From: Microbispora corallina
Lineage (GTDB): Bacteria; Actinomycetota; Actinomycetes; Streptosporangiales; Streptosporangiaceae
Assembly: GCF_016863035.1 (NCBI RefSeq)
Contig: NZ_BOOC01000002.1
Location: 354,792-418,791 of the forward strand
Length of the DNA stretch: 64,000 nt
Direction: 5' to 3'
Shown here: positions 15,935 to 24,003 of the stretch, piece by piece
How the letters are laid out: every line of letters begins with the position of its first letter
Position numbering within the stretch: the first letter of the stretch is position 1
Translations under genes and position numbers: made by a program
Notes under the pieces: model-generated
The model's input: only the letters and a program-made list of their open reading frames with translations
Told to the model about the DNA's origin: nothing
Databases searched by the model: none

Positions 15935-15953
15935 TGGATAGCATGGCTATCCA
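15935..15953. promoter_or_regulatory. 19-bp palindrome in the MerR promoter
   Basis: TGGATAGC-ATG-GCTATCCA, 8-bp perfect arms with a 3-bp spacer. It occupies the spacer ahead of a TAGCAT -10 box that ends 6 bases before the MerR start. A symmetrical site between -35 and -10 is the classic MerR position, so autoregulation is likely. Confidence 0.7.
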
Positions 15954-15966
15954 TTAGCATCGGTCC

Positions 15967-16602
15967 ATGCGCATCTCCCAGCTCAGCGCCGAATCCGGGG
16001 TGCCCATCCCGACCATCAAGTACTACCTGCGGGAGGGCCTGCTGCCCGCGGGCGAGCAGACGGCCGCCACGCGGGCCGAGTACGGCCCGTCACACCTGCG
16101 CCGGCTGCGGCTCATCCGGGCGCTGCTGGAGGTCGGGCGGCTGCCGGTCGCGGCCATCCGCCGGGTGATCGAGGCCGTCGAGGACGAGGATCTCCCGGTG
16201 CACACGATGCTCGGCACGGCCCACTACGCACTCGGGGCGGCGCCCGAGCCGGACGCCGGCGACGACGACCTGCGGGAGGCCAGGCAGACGGTCGACGAGC
16301 TGATCGCCGGCCTCGGCTGGACGGTCACCCCGCTCGCGCCCACCCGCGACGAGCTGGCCCGGGCGCTGGTCACGCTGAAGCGGCTCGGCATGCCGGCCGG
16401 CCAGGCCGACCTCCTCCCGTACGCGGCCTCCGCCATGCGGCTCGCCCACGACCACGAGATGAGCAGGATCCCCTTCGACGGGCCGCGCGAGGTGGCGGTC
16501 GAGACGCTGGTGATCTGCACGGTCCTGTACGGCCGGGTCCTCGACGTGTTCCGCCGCCTCGCGCAGGAATCCGAGTCCGCCCGGATCCTCGGCGCGACCT
16601 AG
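15967..16602 (+). CDS. MerR family transcriptional regulator
   Basis: A 211-residue regulator. MRISQLSAESGVPIPTIKYY and LREGLLPAGEQTAATRAEYG form the MerR winged helix, LRRLRLIRALLEVGRLPVAA the second helical pair and dimerisation start. The remaining 120 residues are an acidic effector domain without a cysteine cluster, arguing against a metal sensor; a single Cys is in VICTVLYG. The group usually senses small organic ligands. Promoter is apparently leaderless with the operator palindrome in the spacer. The serine hydrolase gene follows after 15 bases and is likely co-transcribed. Confidence 0.87.
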   Translation: MRISQLSAESGVPIPTIKYYLREGLLPAGEQTAATRAEYGPSHLRRLRLIRALLEVGRLPVAAIRRVIEAVEDEDLPVHTMLGTAHYALGAAPEPDAGDDDLREARQTVDELIAGLGWTVTPLAPTRDELARALVTLKRLGMPAGQADLLPYAASAMRLAHDHEMSRIPFDGPREVAVETLVICTVLYGRVLDVFRRLAQESESARILGAT

Positions 16603-16617
16603 TGTGAGGGGGTGCCC

Positions 16618-17952
16618 ATGACGACGATCGACGGCCACTGCGACCCCCGCTTCTCGCAGGTGAGGGAGGTGTTCGAGCGCCACTTCGCGGCCGGTCAGGA
16701 GATCGGCGCCGCGTTCGCGGTGTTCCTGGACGGCGAGCCGGTCGTCGACCTGTGGGGCGGGCTGGCCGACCGGCGCACCGGCCGTCCGTGGGAGTGCGAC
16801 ACCCCGGTCCTCGCGTACTCCTGCACCAAGGCCGTCGCGGCCACCGCGCTGCTGCTGCTCGCCGAGCGCGGGCTGGTCGACGTGCGGGCGCCGGTGAGCG
16901 CGTACTGGCCGGAGTTCGCCGCCAACGGCAAGGCCGGGGTCACGGTCGAGCACGTGCTGAGCCACCGGGCCGGGCTGCCCGCCATCGAGGAGCAGGTGCC
17001 GGTCGAGGAGTTCGAGGACCTGCCGGCGATCGCCGCCCGTCTGGCCGGGCAGGCCCCGATCTGGGAGCCGGGGGCCGAGCACGGCTACCACGCCGTGTCG
17101 TACGGCTTCCTGGTGGGCGAGATCGTCCGCCGGGTCACCGGGGTGACTGCGGGCGAGGTGGTGGCCGCGGAGATCGCCGGGCCGCGCGGCCTCCAGATGT
17201 GGCTCGGGGCCCCTCCCGAGGTGGCGGAGCGGGCGGCCCGCCTGTCCGCAGGACGGCGGCCGGACCACGCGGCGGCCGGGGCGGGCGACGGCGCCCCGGC
17301 CGGGAGCGGGCCCGCCGGCGCCGCCACAGGCACCGCGGACACCGCCGCCGCGGAGACCGCGGGCGCCGCCGCCGCAGGGACCGCGGGCACCACCGTCACA
17401 GCAACCCCGGGCGCCGCCGTCACGGGGACGGCAGGCGCCGCCGTCATGGGTCGCGCGGGCGCCCAGGGGCCGCCCGGCGCGCCGTACGCCGGGGGCGACC
17501 TGATGCTGCGGGCGCTGGGCAACCCGCCGGTCGCCCTGCTGCCCGGCGGCGCGAACAACCCCGTCGTCCTGCGGGCGGGATGGCCCGCGATGGGCCTGGT
17601 CACGACCGCACGGGCGCTGGCCGGGTTCTACCGCGACCTGGTCGCCGGGCGGATCCTGCGGCCCGCGACGCTCGCGGACGCCCTGCGGCCGCGGTCGGAC
17701 GGGATCGACCGCGTGCTGGGCGCGCGGAGCGCCTTCGGGCTCGGGTACATGCGGCCGGCGATGACGTTCCTGACCCCCGCCGCCGGCGTCGCGTCGGCGT
17801 TCGGGCACACCGGGCTCGGCGGGTCGGTGGGCCTCGGGGACCCGGAGCGCGGCCTCGCACTCGCGTACACCATGAACCGGCTGGCCACCGAGCTCGGCGA
17901 CGGCCTGCGGGCGTACCGGCTGACCGAGGCCGTCTACGCGGCGCTGGGCTAG
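16618..17952 (+). CDS. Serine hydrolase of the beta-lactamase/EstB family with an Ala/Gly-rich insert
   Basis: A 444-residue class C beta-lactamase-like protein without signal peptide. SCTK (about residue 67) gives the nucleophile Ser and Lys of SxxK, HGYHAVSYGFLVGEIVRRVT holds the Tyr motif, and FGHTGLGGSVGLGDPERGLA carries the HxG-type third motif. Such cytosolic enzymes are esterases or peptidases rather than true beta-lactamases. Between about residues 215 and 285 is a low-complexity Ala/Gly/Thr segment (TAGAAAAGTAGTTVTATPG) that interrupts the fold and is absent from ordinary relatives. ATG 16618 follows AGGGGG by 6 bases. Stop overlaps the convergent MarR gene by 4 bases (CTAG). Confidence 0.85.
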   Translation: MTTIDGHCDPRFSQVREVFERHFAAGQEIGAAFAVFLDGEPVVDLWGGLADRRTGRPWECDTPVLAYSCTKAVAATALLLLAERGLVDVRAPVSAYWPEFAANGKAGVTVEHVLSHRAGLPAIEEQVPVEEFEDLPAIAARLAGQAPIWEPGAEHGYHAVSYGFLVGEIVRRVTGVTAGEVVAAEIAGPRGLQMWLGAPPEVAERAARLSAGRRPDHAAAGAGDGAPAGSGPAGAATGTADTAAAETAGAAAAGTAGTTVTATPGAAVTGTAGAAVMGRAGAQGPPGAPYAGGDLMLRALGNPPVALLPGGANNPVVLRAGWPAMGLVTTARALAGFYRDLVAGRILRPATLADALRPRSDGIDRVLGARSAFGLGYMRPAMTFLTPAAGVASAFGHTGLGGSVGLGDPERGLALAYTMNRLATELGDGLRAYRLTEAVYAALG

Positions 17953-18473
17953 CGAGGCGCGGGCGCCTCGTCCTCGGCGCGCTCGCCGAGGGCGAGCAGC
18001 ACGTCGCGCAGGAGGTCGGCCAGCGCGCGGACGGTCGCCGGGGGGACGCCGGCCAGCATCTCCCTGTGCGCCCGGGTCGTCTCCATGGCCAGCTCCTCGG
18101 CCCGCCGGACCCCGAGCGGGGTGAGCCGCACCCAGGAGCTCCGCCCGTCGGCCGGGTCGGGCTCGCGCTCGACGAGCCCGGCGCCGACCAGCCGCTGGAG
18201 GATGTTGCTGGTCCCTCCCGTGGTCAGCATCGAGCGTGCGGCGAGGCGGCTGGGCTTGAGCCGGTACGGCTCGCCCTCCCGCCGCAGCGTGGCGAGCACG
18301 TCGAACTCGGCGTAGGTCAGGCCGTACCGGCCGAGCACAACCTGGGTGACCTCCTCGACCCGGCCCTTGAGCCGCCCGGCCCGCTTGACGATCTCCAGCT
18401 CGACCGTGGCCGCCTCAGGCAGCTCGGCCCGCCACCCCTCGATCACCTCGTCGACGAGGTCGCGATCGGTCAT
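17949..18473 (-). CDS. MarR family transcriptional regulator
   Basis: A 174-residue regulator. The winged helix includes YGLTYAEFDVLATLRREGEP, RLKPSRLAARSMLTTGGTSN and ILQRLVGAGLVEREPDPADG, followed by the wing RSSWVRLTPLGVRRAEEL. Dimer helices flank it at both ends. It is divergent from an amidohydrolase gene; the short intergenic region has three phased AGCTTT copies. A TAGGCT box ends 7 bases before the ATG, while AAGG is also present, so translation could be leaderless or not. It most likely represses itself and the amidohydrolase; ligand unknown. Confidence 0.9.
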   Translation of the reverse strand: MTDRDLVDEVIEGWRAELPEAATVELEIVKRAGRLKGRVEEVTQVVLGRYGLTYAEFDVLATLRREGEPYRLKPSRLAARSMLTTGGTSNILQRLVGAGLVEREPDPADGRSSWVRLTPLGVRRAEELAMETTRAHREMLAGVPPATVRALADLLRDVLLALGERAEDEAPAPR

Positions 18474-18501
18474 GGCCTTGAGCCTAGCCCGCTTCCCTGA
18501 T

Positions 18502-18531
18502 AGCTTTCGATAAAGCTTTTAGGAAAGCTTT
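18502..18531. promoter_or_regulatory. Three AGCTTT repeats at 12-bp steps, candidate MarR operator
   Basis: AGCTTT occurs at 18502, 18514 and 18526, exactly 12 bp apart; the last copy is within the perfect palindrome GAAAGCTTTC, and the middle within TAAAGCTTTT. It sits between MarR and the amidohydrolase in an A/T-rich patch, suggesting binding of several dimers. Confidence 0.65.
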
Positions 18532-18548
18532 CTCAATGAAGGAGTTCC

Positions 18549-19919
18549 ATGCGCACCGTCATCGTGAACGGCACCGTGATCGACACCGAGCCCGAGCCGC
18601 GCGTGCTCCCCGGCGCCTGCGTCGTCGTGGAGGACGGCGTGATCGTCTCGGTCGGGCCCGAGCCCCCGCGCGGCGACCGTCCCAGCGGGGACGTGAACGG
18701 CGGGGACGTGAACGGCGGGGACGTGAACGGCGGGGACGTGAACGGCGGGGACGTGGAGGTGATCGACGCGACCGGCCGGATCGTGCTGCCCGGCCTCGTC
18801 GACACCCACCGCCACGTCTGGCAGAGCGTGCTGCGCGGGATCGCGGCCGACGCGACGCTCGGCGGCTACCTCGACCTCGTCCTCGGCCGGCTCGCCCCGG
18901 CGTTCCGCGCCGAGGACGTGTACGCCGCGGAGCTCTGGGGCGCGATCGAGGCCCTGAACGCCGGCGTCACGACCCTGTACGACTGGTCCCACATCCAGCT
19001 CACCCCGGCCCACACCGACGCCGCCGTGGCGGCGCTGCGCGAGTCCGGCGTCCGCGCCGTCCTGGCGTACGCCCATCCGGGTCCCGGCGACGGCGCGCGT
19101 GACGAGGCCGCAGTACGGCGGTTCAGGTCCGAGCACTTCCCGTCGGCGGAACCGGGCCTGGTCACCCCCGCCTTCGCGGCCTGGGGCCCGGTTTACGGCT
19201 CCGTCGAGGCGGCGCGGGCCGACTGGCTCCTCGCCCGCGAGCTCGGACTGCCGATCAGCCTGCACGCCACGGGCGAGGGCCCGGTCGAGCGGCTGCACGC
19301 GAACGGGCTGCTCGGTCCCGGCGTGCTGTTCGTGCACGGCAACGGGATGCCGGAGGAGGCCATGAAGCTGGTCGCGGCCAACGGCGGGACGGCCTCCGTG
19401 ACCCCCGCGGTGGAGTGCCAGATGGGGCACGGACTCCCGGAGACCGGCAGGTTCCGGGAGTCGGGCGTGCCGACCGGGCTGGGGGTCGACACGGTGACCG
19501 CCGTGCCCGGCGACATGTTCGCGGTCATGCGCGCCGCGTTCGCGGCGGAGCGGTCGCGACCGGGACGGCCGGCCGACCGGCCGTTCACCGCCGCGGACGT
19601 GCTGCGGATGGCCACGATCGAGGGCGCGACGGCGATCGGGATGGCCGACAGGATCGGCTCGCTGACGCCGGGCAAGCAGGCGGACCTCCTGCTGCTGGAC
19701 GCCGGGGCGCCGAACCTCGCCCCCGTGCACGACCCGGTGGCCGCCGTCGTCACCGCGGCCGACGTCTCCACCGTCGACACGGTGCTCGTGGCGGGCCGGG
19801 TGGTCAAGCGGGGCGGCCGCCTCGTGGGCCCGGACACGGCCCGGGCGCGGGACCTCGCGGAGCGGTCGGCCCGGCATGTGTCGGCCCAGGCCCTCGGCCG
19901 GAGTACAACCCCGAGGTGA
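18549..19919 (+). CDS. Amidohydrolase (TRZ/ATZ, cytosine-deaminase-like) with tandem-repeat loop
   Basis: A 456-residue metal-dependent hydrolase of the AtzA/TrzA/guanine-deaminase superfamily. PGLVDTHRHVWQSVLRGIAA carries the HxH metal pair, ISLHATGEGPVERLHANG the third His, LFVHGNGMPEEAM the fourth and GLGVDTVTAVPGDMFAVMRA the metal-binding Asp; TPGKQADLLLLDAG is the closing composite-domain strand. Likely deaminates or dechlorinates a heterocycle. Residues about 47-69 in the N-terminal beta-sandwich consist of GGDVN repeated, encoded by a 15-bp tandem repeat, an apparent recent expansion that keeps frame. GGAG ribosome-binding site before the ATG. Divergent MarR probably controls it. Confidence 0.88.
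   Translation: MRTVIVNGTVIDTEPEPRVLPGACVVVEDGVIVSVGPEPPRGDRPSGDVNGGDVNGGDVNGGDVNGGDVEVIDATGRIVLPGLVDTHRHVWQSVLRGIAADATLGGYLDLVLGRLAPAFRAEDVYAAELWGAIEALNAGVTTLYDWSHIQLTPAHTDAAVAALRESGVRAVLAYAHPGPGDGARDEAAVRRFRSEHFPSAEPGLVTPAFAAWGPVYGSVEAARADWLLARELGLPISLHATGEGPVERLHANGLLGPGVLFVHGNGMPEEAMKLVAANGGTASVTPAVECQMGHGLPETGRFRESGVPTGLGVDTVTAVPGDMFAVMRAAFAAERSRPGRPADRPFTAADVLRMATIEGATAIGMADRIGSLTPGKQADLLLLDAGAPNLAPVHDPVAAVVTAADVSTVDTVLVAGRVVKRGGRLVGPDTARARDLAERSARHVSAQALGRSTTPR
18686..18755 (+). repeat. 15-bp tandem repeat (4.7 copies) inside amidohydrolase gene
   Basis: Unit CGGGGACGTGAACGG occurs four times with no mismatch, followed by 10 bases of a fifth. Each unit encodes GGDVN, so copy-number change by replication slippage would add or remove five residues without a frameshift. 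Confidence 0.95.
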
Positions 19920-19989
19920 CATTATGCTCCGGTGACAACCGCCGTTCCGGATGAGACCTTGGTTCAGGGCTCTCCGAGGGGGCGGCGGC

Positions 19990-22308
19990 ATGAACGCCTG
20001 GTCGGTTCCGGGATACCGGGAAGTGCGCGAGCTCGGCGCCGGTGGCGCCGGGCGGGTCGTGCTGGCGACCTACTCGACGACCGGGGCCTACGTCGCGATC
20101 AAGTACCTGCGCGATGAGCTGCGCGCCGACCCCCGCTTCCTGTCGGGGTTCCGCCGCGAGGCCCGGGTCATGGTCGAGCTCAACGATCCCAACATCGTGC
20201 GGCTCTACGAGTACGTCGAGTCGCGGGACGGCGCGGCCATCGTCATGGAGCTCGTCGACGGGGTGCCGCTGCGGCGCATCCTCGCCGAGCACGGGTCGAC
20301 CAGCCCCGAGGCCGCGCTCGTCGTGCTGAAGGGCTCGCTCGCGGGCCTGTCGGTCGCGCACGCGTCGGGCATCGTGCACCGCGACTACAAGCCGGAGAAC
20401 GTGCTGATCCAGGCCGACGGGACCAGCAAGCTCTCCGACTTCGGCATCGCCACCCCGAGCGGCGCCCCCGACACCCCGGCGGGGACGCCGCCGTACATGG
20501 CGCCGGAACAGTGGAGCGGCAACGCGGCCAGCCCGGCGACCGACGTGTACGCGGCGACCTGCGTGTTCTTCGAGTGCCTGACCGGCCATCGGCCCTTCCG
20601 CGCCGACCACGTGGCCGGGCTGCGGCACCAGCACCAGTCCGCGCCGATCCCGGTCCTCGAGGTGCCGGGATCGGTGCGAGGGCTCGTCGTGCGGGGGCTG
20701 GCCAAGAACCCGGCCGACCGGCCGGCGACGGCCCGGGCGTTCGTGGCCGATCTGGAGGCCGCGGCCACGGCGGCCTACGGGCCCGACTGGGAGCAGCGCG
20801 GCCGCCGTCACCTGGCCGAGCTCGCCACCCTGCTGGCGCTGACGTTCCCCCTGGCCACGCCGGCCGAGCCGGTCGAGGTGTCCACGTCGCTCGCCCGGAC
20901 CGTGCTGTCGAACCGGCTGGCGCACTTCGCGCCCCGGTTCGCCATCGGCGCCGCGGTGCTGTCGGCCGTGGTGATCGCGGCGCTCGTCGCGGCCCACCGG
21001 CAGACCCCGGTCGCGCAGGACACCCTGCTCACCCCGCCTCCGCACAGCCGTACGGCGGAGCCGCCCGCCGATCCTCCCGCCACGGCTGCTCCGGCCGAGA
21101 CGCCGGGCGACACCCCCGGGGCCACGGACGGCCCGACGACGGTCCCGACCGTGGACGCCACCTCGGGCACCGGCCCGACCACCGCGGTGGCCGCGACCAC
21201 GGCGGCGCCGCCACCCTCTTCCCCGGGCTCCCCGAGCCCACCGGCCACGCCGGCCACGCCGGCGACGCCGACCGCGCCGCTCGCCGTGACGGGCCTCGGC
21301 GTGACCGGCTTCGACGGGCAGGCGGCCACGGTCCGGGTCCGGGCCAACGGCCCCGGCCGGATCGTGCTGACCGCGCGGTTCGCCGAGGGCCCCTCACCGG
21401 ACGGCCTGGTGGGAGGCGACCCGCAGGCGATCCCGCTGGAGGGCGCGCGGTCGTACGAGCCGGGGGTGCAGCAGGCCTTCCCCGCCCCGCCGTGCGGCAC
21501 GGCCGTCTACCGGCAGGTGGAGGTCTCGACGGCGCCTGCGGCGTCCGGCGGGGCCCGCCGCAAGGTCGTGAAGGTCACCGGCGCGCCCTGCCCGGCCCCC
21601 TCGGTCCGCGGCGCCACGATCACCGGATGGGACGGCAGGCAGGCGGACGTCGCGGTCACCACCGACGGCGTCGGCCCGGTCGGGGTGACGGCGCGCTTCA
21701 CCCGCGACGGCGAGCCCGCCGGGGCCGTCATCCGCACGCTGTCGGGCCGCACGTCCTACGCCTTCTCCCTCAAGGGCGGCCTCGGCCGGCTGGAGTGCGA
21801 GACGACCTCGGTGCTCGGCGTCCGGGTGACGACGCGACCGCCCGCGGCCAACGGCCCCCAGACGCGTGAGGTCCGGGTCGAGGGCCCGAAGTGCCCGCCG
21901 CCATCCGTCGCCATCGGCTCCTGGAACGGCTCCTCGGCGACGGTGAACGTACGGGCCGGCCGGCAGACCACGGTGACGCTGAAGGTGGGATTCACCCAGC
22001 GGCTCACCTACCAGGGCCGCACGCTGACCTTCGACGACTCCGCGGGCGACACGCTGTCGGGCGACACGTCCTACTCCCACGCCTACACGGCGCAGTTCAG
22101 GCAGCCGAAGTGCGGGTTCGTCGACGTCAGGACCGTCACGGCCACGGTCTCCCCGGGCGGGGCGAGCGCCTCCCGCACGCTGACGGTCACCGGCCCGCCC
22201 TGCTCCGACCCGGGGGACGGCCCCGGGGAGAGCCCCTCGCCCAGCCCGCCTGACACGCCCAAGAGTCCCGATCCGCAGGACAGCCCGCCCCCTCCGGCGA
22301 TCACCTGA
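19990..22308 (+). CDS. Transmembrane Ser/Thr protein kinase (Hanks type) with three-repeat ectodomain
   Basis: A 772-residue receptor kinase. Kinase domain about residues 9-270: GAGGAGRVV glycine loop, Lys38 in YVAIKYL, SGIVHRDYKPENVLI catalytic loop, SDFGIAT and PPYMAPEQW. A juxtamembrane stretch leads to one membrane helix (FAIGAAVLSAVVIAALVAAH), then a Pro/Thr/Ala-rich stalk of about 100 residues. The outside part holds three tandem units of about 90 residues, starting VTGLGVTGFDGQAATVRVRA, VRGATITGWDGRQADVAVTT and VAIGSWNGSSATVNVRAGRQ, each with conserved Cys, and ends in a Pro/Ser tail. They are not PASTA domains. ATG 19990 follows GAGGGGG. Upstream, GGTGACA repeats flank a TATGCT box. 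Confidence 0.9.
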   Translation: MNAWSVPGYREVRELGAGGAGRVVLATYSTTGAYVAIKYLRDELRADPRFLSGFRREARVMVELNDPNIVRLYEYVESRDGAAIVMELVDGVPLRRILAEHGSTSPEAALVVLKGSLAGLSVAHASGIVHRDYKPENVLIQADGTSKLSDFGIATPSGAPDTPAGTPPYMAPEQWSGNAASPATDVYAATCVFFECLTGHRPFRADHVAGLRHQHQSAPIPVLEVPGSVRGLVVRGLAKNPADRPATARAFVADLEAAATAAYGPDWEQRGRRHLAELATLLALTFPLATPAEPVEVSTSLARTVLSNRLAHFAPRFAIGAAVLSAVVIAALVAAHRQTPVAQDTLLTPPPHSRTAEPPADPPATAAPAETPGDTPGATDGPTTVPTVDATSGTGPTTAVAATTAAPPPSSPGSPSPPATPATPATPTAPLAVTGLGVTGFDGQAATVRVRANGPGRIVLTARFAEGPSPDGLVGGDPQAIPLEGARSYEPGVQQAFPAPPCGTAVYRQVEVSTAPAASGGARRKVVKVTGAPCPAPSVRGATITGWDGRQADVAVTTDGVGPVGVTARFTRDGEPAGAVIRTLSGRTSYAFSLKGGLGRLECETTSVLGVRVTTRPPAANGPQTREVRVEGPKCPPPSVAIGSWNGSSATVNVRAGRQTTVTLKVGFTQRLTYQGRTLTFDDSAGDTLSGDTSYSHAYTAQFRQPKCGFVDVRTVTATVSPGGASASRTLTVTGPPCSDPGDGPGESPSPSPPDTPKSPDPQDSPPPPAIT

Positions 22309-22629
22309 CCTATCCCCGGCGAGCGGGCGGGATGAAATGTTCACCGCCGTCCTGACGGCCGGCCTCACCCGCGCCTCCGAAGCGCCTGTTCACCGTGGAT
22401 TCCCCGCGACCAGGTGAGAACGGCGACGACCACACCTCGTTGACTCGGCTCTCCTTACCGGGATTGACTCGCGGCAGCGGGAGACCACCATGTCCACAGG
22501 ACTCCGGCGTCCTGAGGTGTTAGCGCTAACGCGACAGGCCGCGCCACCGCCGGGTCCGCATCCGGTGTCTCCACCAGGGCGTTTTCGCCGTCCTGAAAAC
22601 CCTCGCGTCTCGGAGAATGGGAGAAGCCT
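22309..22629 (+). promoter_or_regulatory. Long promoter region with LacI-type operator before the CBM2 esterase
   Basis: This gene-free stretch of about 320 bases is less GC-rich near its 3' end. It contains a perfect 12-bp palindrome GTTAGCGCTAAC at 22519-22530, the core of LacI-family operators that in actinomycetes control plant-polysaccharide hydrolases. The operator lies 100 bases before the GTG start. I see no coding frame with support in it. Confidence 0.75.
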
Positions 22630-23934
22630 GTGCCATTGGACAGCTCTCGCCGGTGGTTGAGCCTGTCGGCCGCCGCACTGCTGACAGCCGGCGTCGGCGT
22701 GGCCGGAGTCCACGCCGCGTCCGCGGCCACGGCCGGATGCCAGGTCGGCTACACGGTGTCCAGCGAGTGGCCCGGAGGCTTCGGCGCGAGCGTCAGCGTC
22801 CGCAACCTCGGAGACCCGGTCAACGGGTGGAGGCTGACCTGGTCGTTCCCCGCCGGGCAGACCATCACCCAGCTGTGGAACGGCACCTACACCCAGTCCG
22901 GCTCCCAGGTCACGGTCACCAACGCCTCCTACAACGCGAGCATCCCCACCGGCGGCAGCGCCGGTTTCGGATTCAACGGAAGCTGGAACGGCTCCAACCC
23001 CGCACCGTCGAGCTTCGCCCTCAACGGCGTCACCTGCACCGGCGGGGTCACCTCCCCCACCCCCACCCCCACCCCCACACCGAGCCCCACGCCGACCCCC
23101 ACGCCCACGCCCACCCCGTCCCCGACACCGACGCCCTCCCCGAGCCCTTCGCCGAGCCGGCCGGTCATCGAGAACAACTTCCCGGTCACCCGGGAGGGGG
23201 CGTACGGCACCAACCGGTACACCGTGTTCCGGCCGTCGAACCCGTCCGCGCTCGGGCGCCCCATGCCCGTGCTGGTCTTCGGCAACGGGGCCTGCGCCCA
23301 CACCAACGGGAGCGAGGTGATCTCGGCGCTGACGTTCATCGCGGCCCGCGGGTTCGTCGTGGTGGACACCGCGTCGGTCGACGGCTCGGCGAACGGGGTG
23401 CAGAGCGGGTCTCCGATACCGTCGCTGCTGACCGACGGGATCAGCTGGGCCGAACGGGAGAACGCCCGCACCGGCTCGCCGCTCTACCAGCGCCTCGACC
23501 TGTCCAGAGTCGCGGCCGCCGGCCACTCCTGCGGCGGGCTGGAGGCGCTGGTCACCGGCCAGGACCGCCGGGTCGGCAGCGTCGTCTCGCTGGACAGCGG
23601 GTTCTTCGCCGACGGCTCGTTCGGCTACTCGCGCTCGGAGCTGTCCAAGCTGCACACCCCGGTGATGTTCCTCGACGGCGGATCCTCCGACATCGCCTAC
23701 GACAACACCCGCGCCAACTACGACCTGACCCAGGTGCCGGCCGTGCTGGCCGAGCAGCCGCAGGCGGGTCACGTCGGGTTCATCACCGGCGCCCAGATGA
23801 ACGACGGGATGACCGCGGTGGTCCAGTTCCTGGACATGACGCTCAACGGCAACGCCACGGCGCGCTCGTACATCCTCGGGCCCTCCGGCCTGGCGGCCAA
23901 GGCTCCCTGGACGGTCCGCAGCAAGAACTTCTGA
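22630..23934 (+). CDS. Secreted CBM2 alpha/beta-hydrolase (esterase/depolymerase-like)
   Basis: A 434-residue exported protein. Signal peptide about 1-33 (WLSLSAAALLTAGVGVAGVH, cleavage near ASA). Residues 37-135 form a CBM2 cellulose/chitin-binding module with the paired Cys (GCQVGYTV and TCTG) and surface Trp/Tyr (SSEWPGG, NGWRLTWSF, LWNGTY). A Thr-Pro/Ser-Pro linker of about 40 residues leads to an alpha/beta hydrolase with nucleophile Ser in AAGHSCGGLEAL, an acid candidate in FLDGGSSDIAY and His in AGHVGF. It resembles cutinase/PHB-depolymerase-type esterases acting on polymers. GTG start after GGGAGAAG. The LacI-type operator upstream suggests induction by plant-wall sugars. Confidence 0.85.
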   Translation: MPLDSSRRWLSLSAAALLTAGVGVAGVHAASAATAGCQVGYTVSSEWPGGFGASVSVRNLGDPVNGWRLTWSFPAGQTITQLWNGTYTQSGSQVTVTNASYNASIPTGGSAGFGFNGSWNGSNPAPSSFALNGVTCTGGVTSPTPTPTPTPSPTPTPTPTPTPSPTPTPSPSPSPSRPVIENNFPVTREGAYGTNRYTVFRPSNPSALGRPMPVLVFGNGACAHTNGSEVISALTFIAARGFVVVDTASVDGSANGVQSGSPIPSLLTDGISWAERENARTGSPLYQRLDLSRVAAAGHSCGGLEALVTGQDRRVGSVVSLDSGFFADGSFGYSRSELSKLHTPVMFLDGGSSDIAYDNTRANYDLTQVPAVLAEQPQAGHVGFITGAQMNDGMTAVVQFLDMTLNGNATARSYILGPSGLAAKAPWTVRSKNF

Positions 23935-23952
23935 CCCGCATGCCACGGGCCG

Positions 23953-23990
23953 CCGGGCGGGCCGCCGCGACGAAGCGGTGGCCCGCCCGG
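23953..23990. terminator. Bidirectional 16-bp hairpin terminator
   Basis: CCGGGCGGGCC (23953-23963) pairs perfectly with GGCCCGCCCGG (23980-23990); inside, a G-U pair and CCGC/GCGG extend the stem to 16 bp with a 6-base loop GACGAA. It separates the convergent esterase and MMPL genes. Confidence 0.75.
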
Positions 23991-24003
23991 ACGAGCGGCC
24001 GTG

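Noticed and set aside
18686..18755. CRISPR-like regular repeats
   Set aside because: Units are contiguous with no spacers and lie in frame within an amidohydrolase gene.
23050..23160. Satellite-like repeats in the CBM2 esterase, and again at 37180-37310 in the LPMO gene
   Set aside because: These are codons of Pro-Thr/Pro-Ser linkers, normal for multidomain secreted enzymes, not a separate DNA element.
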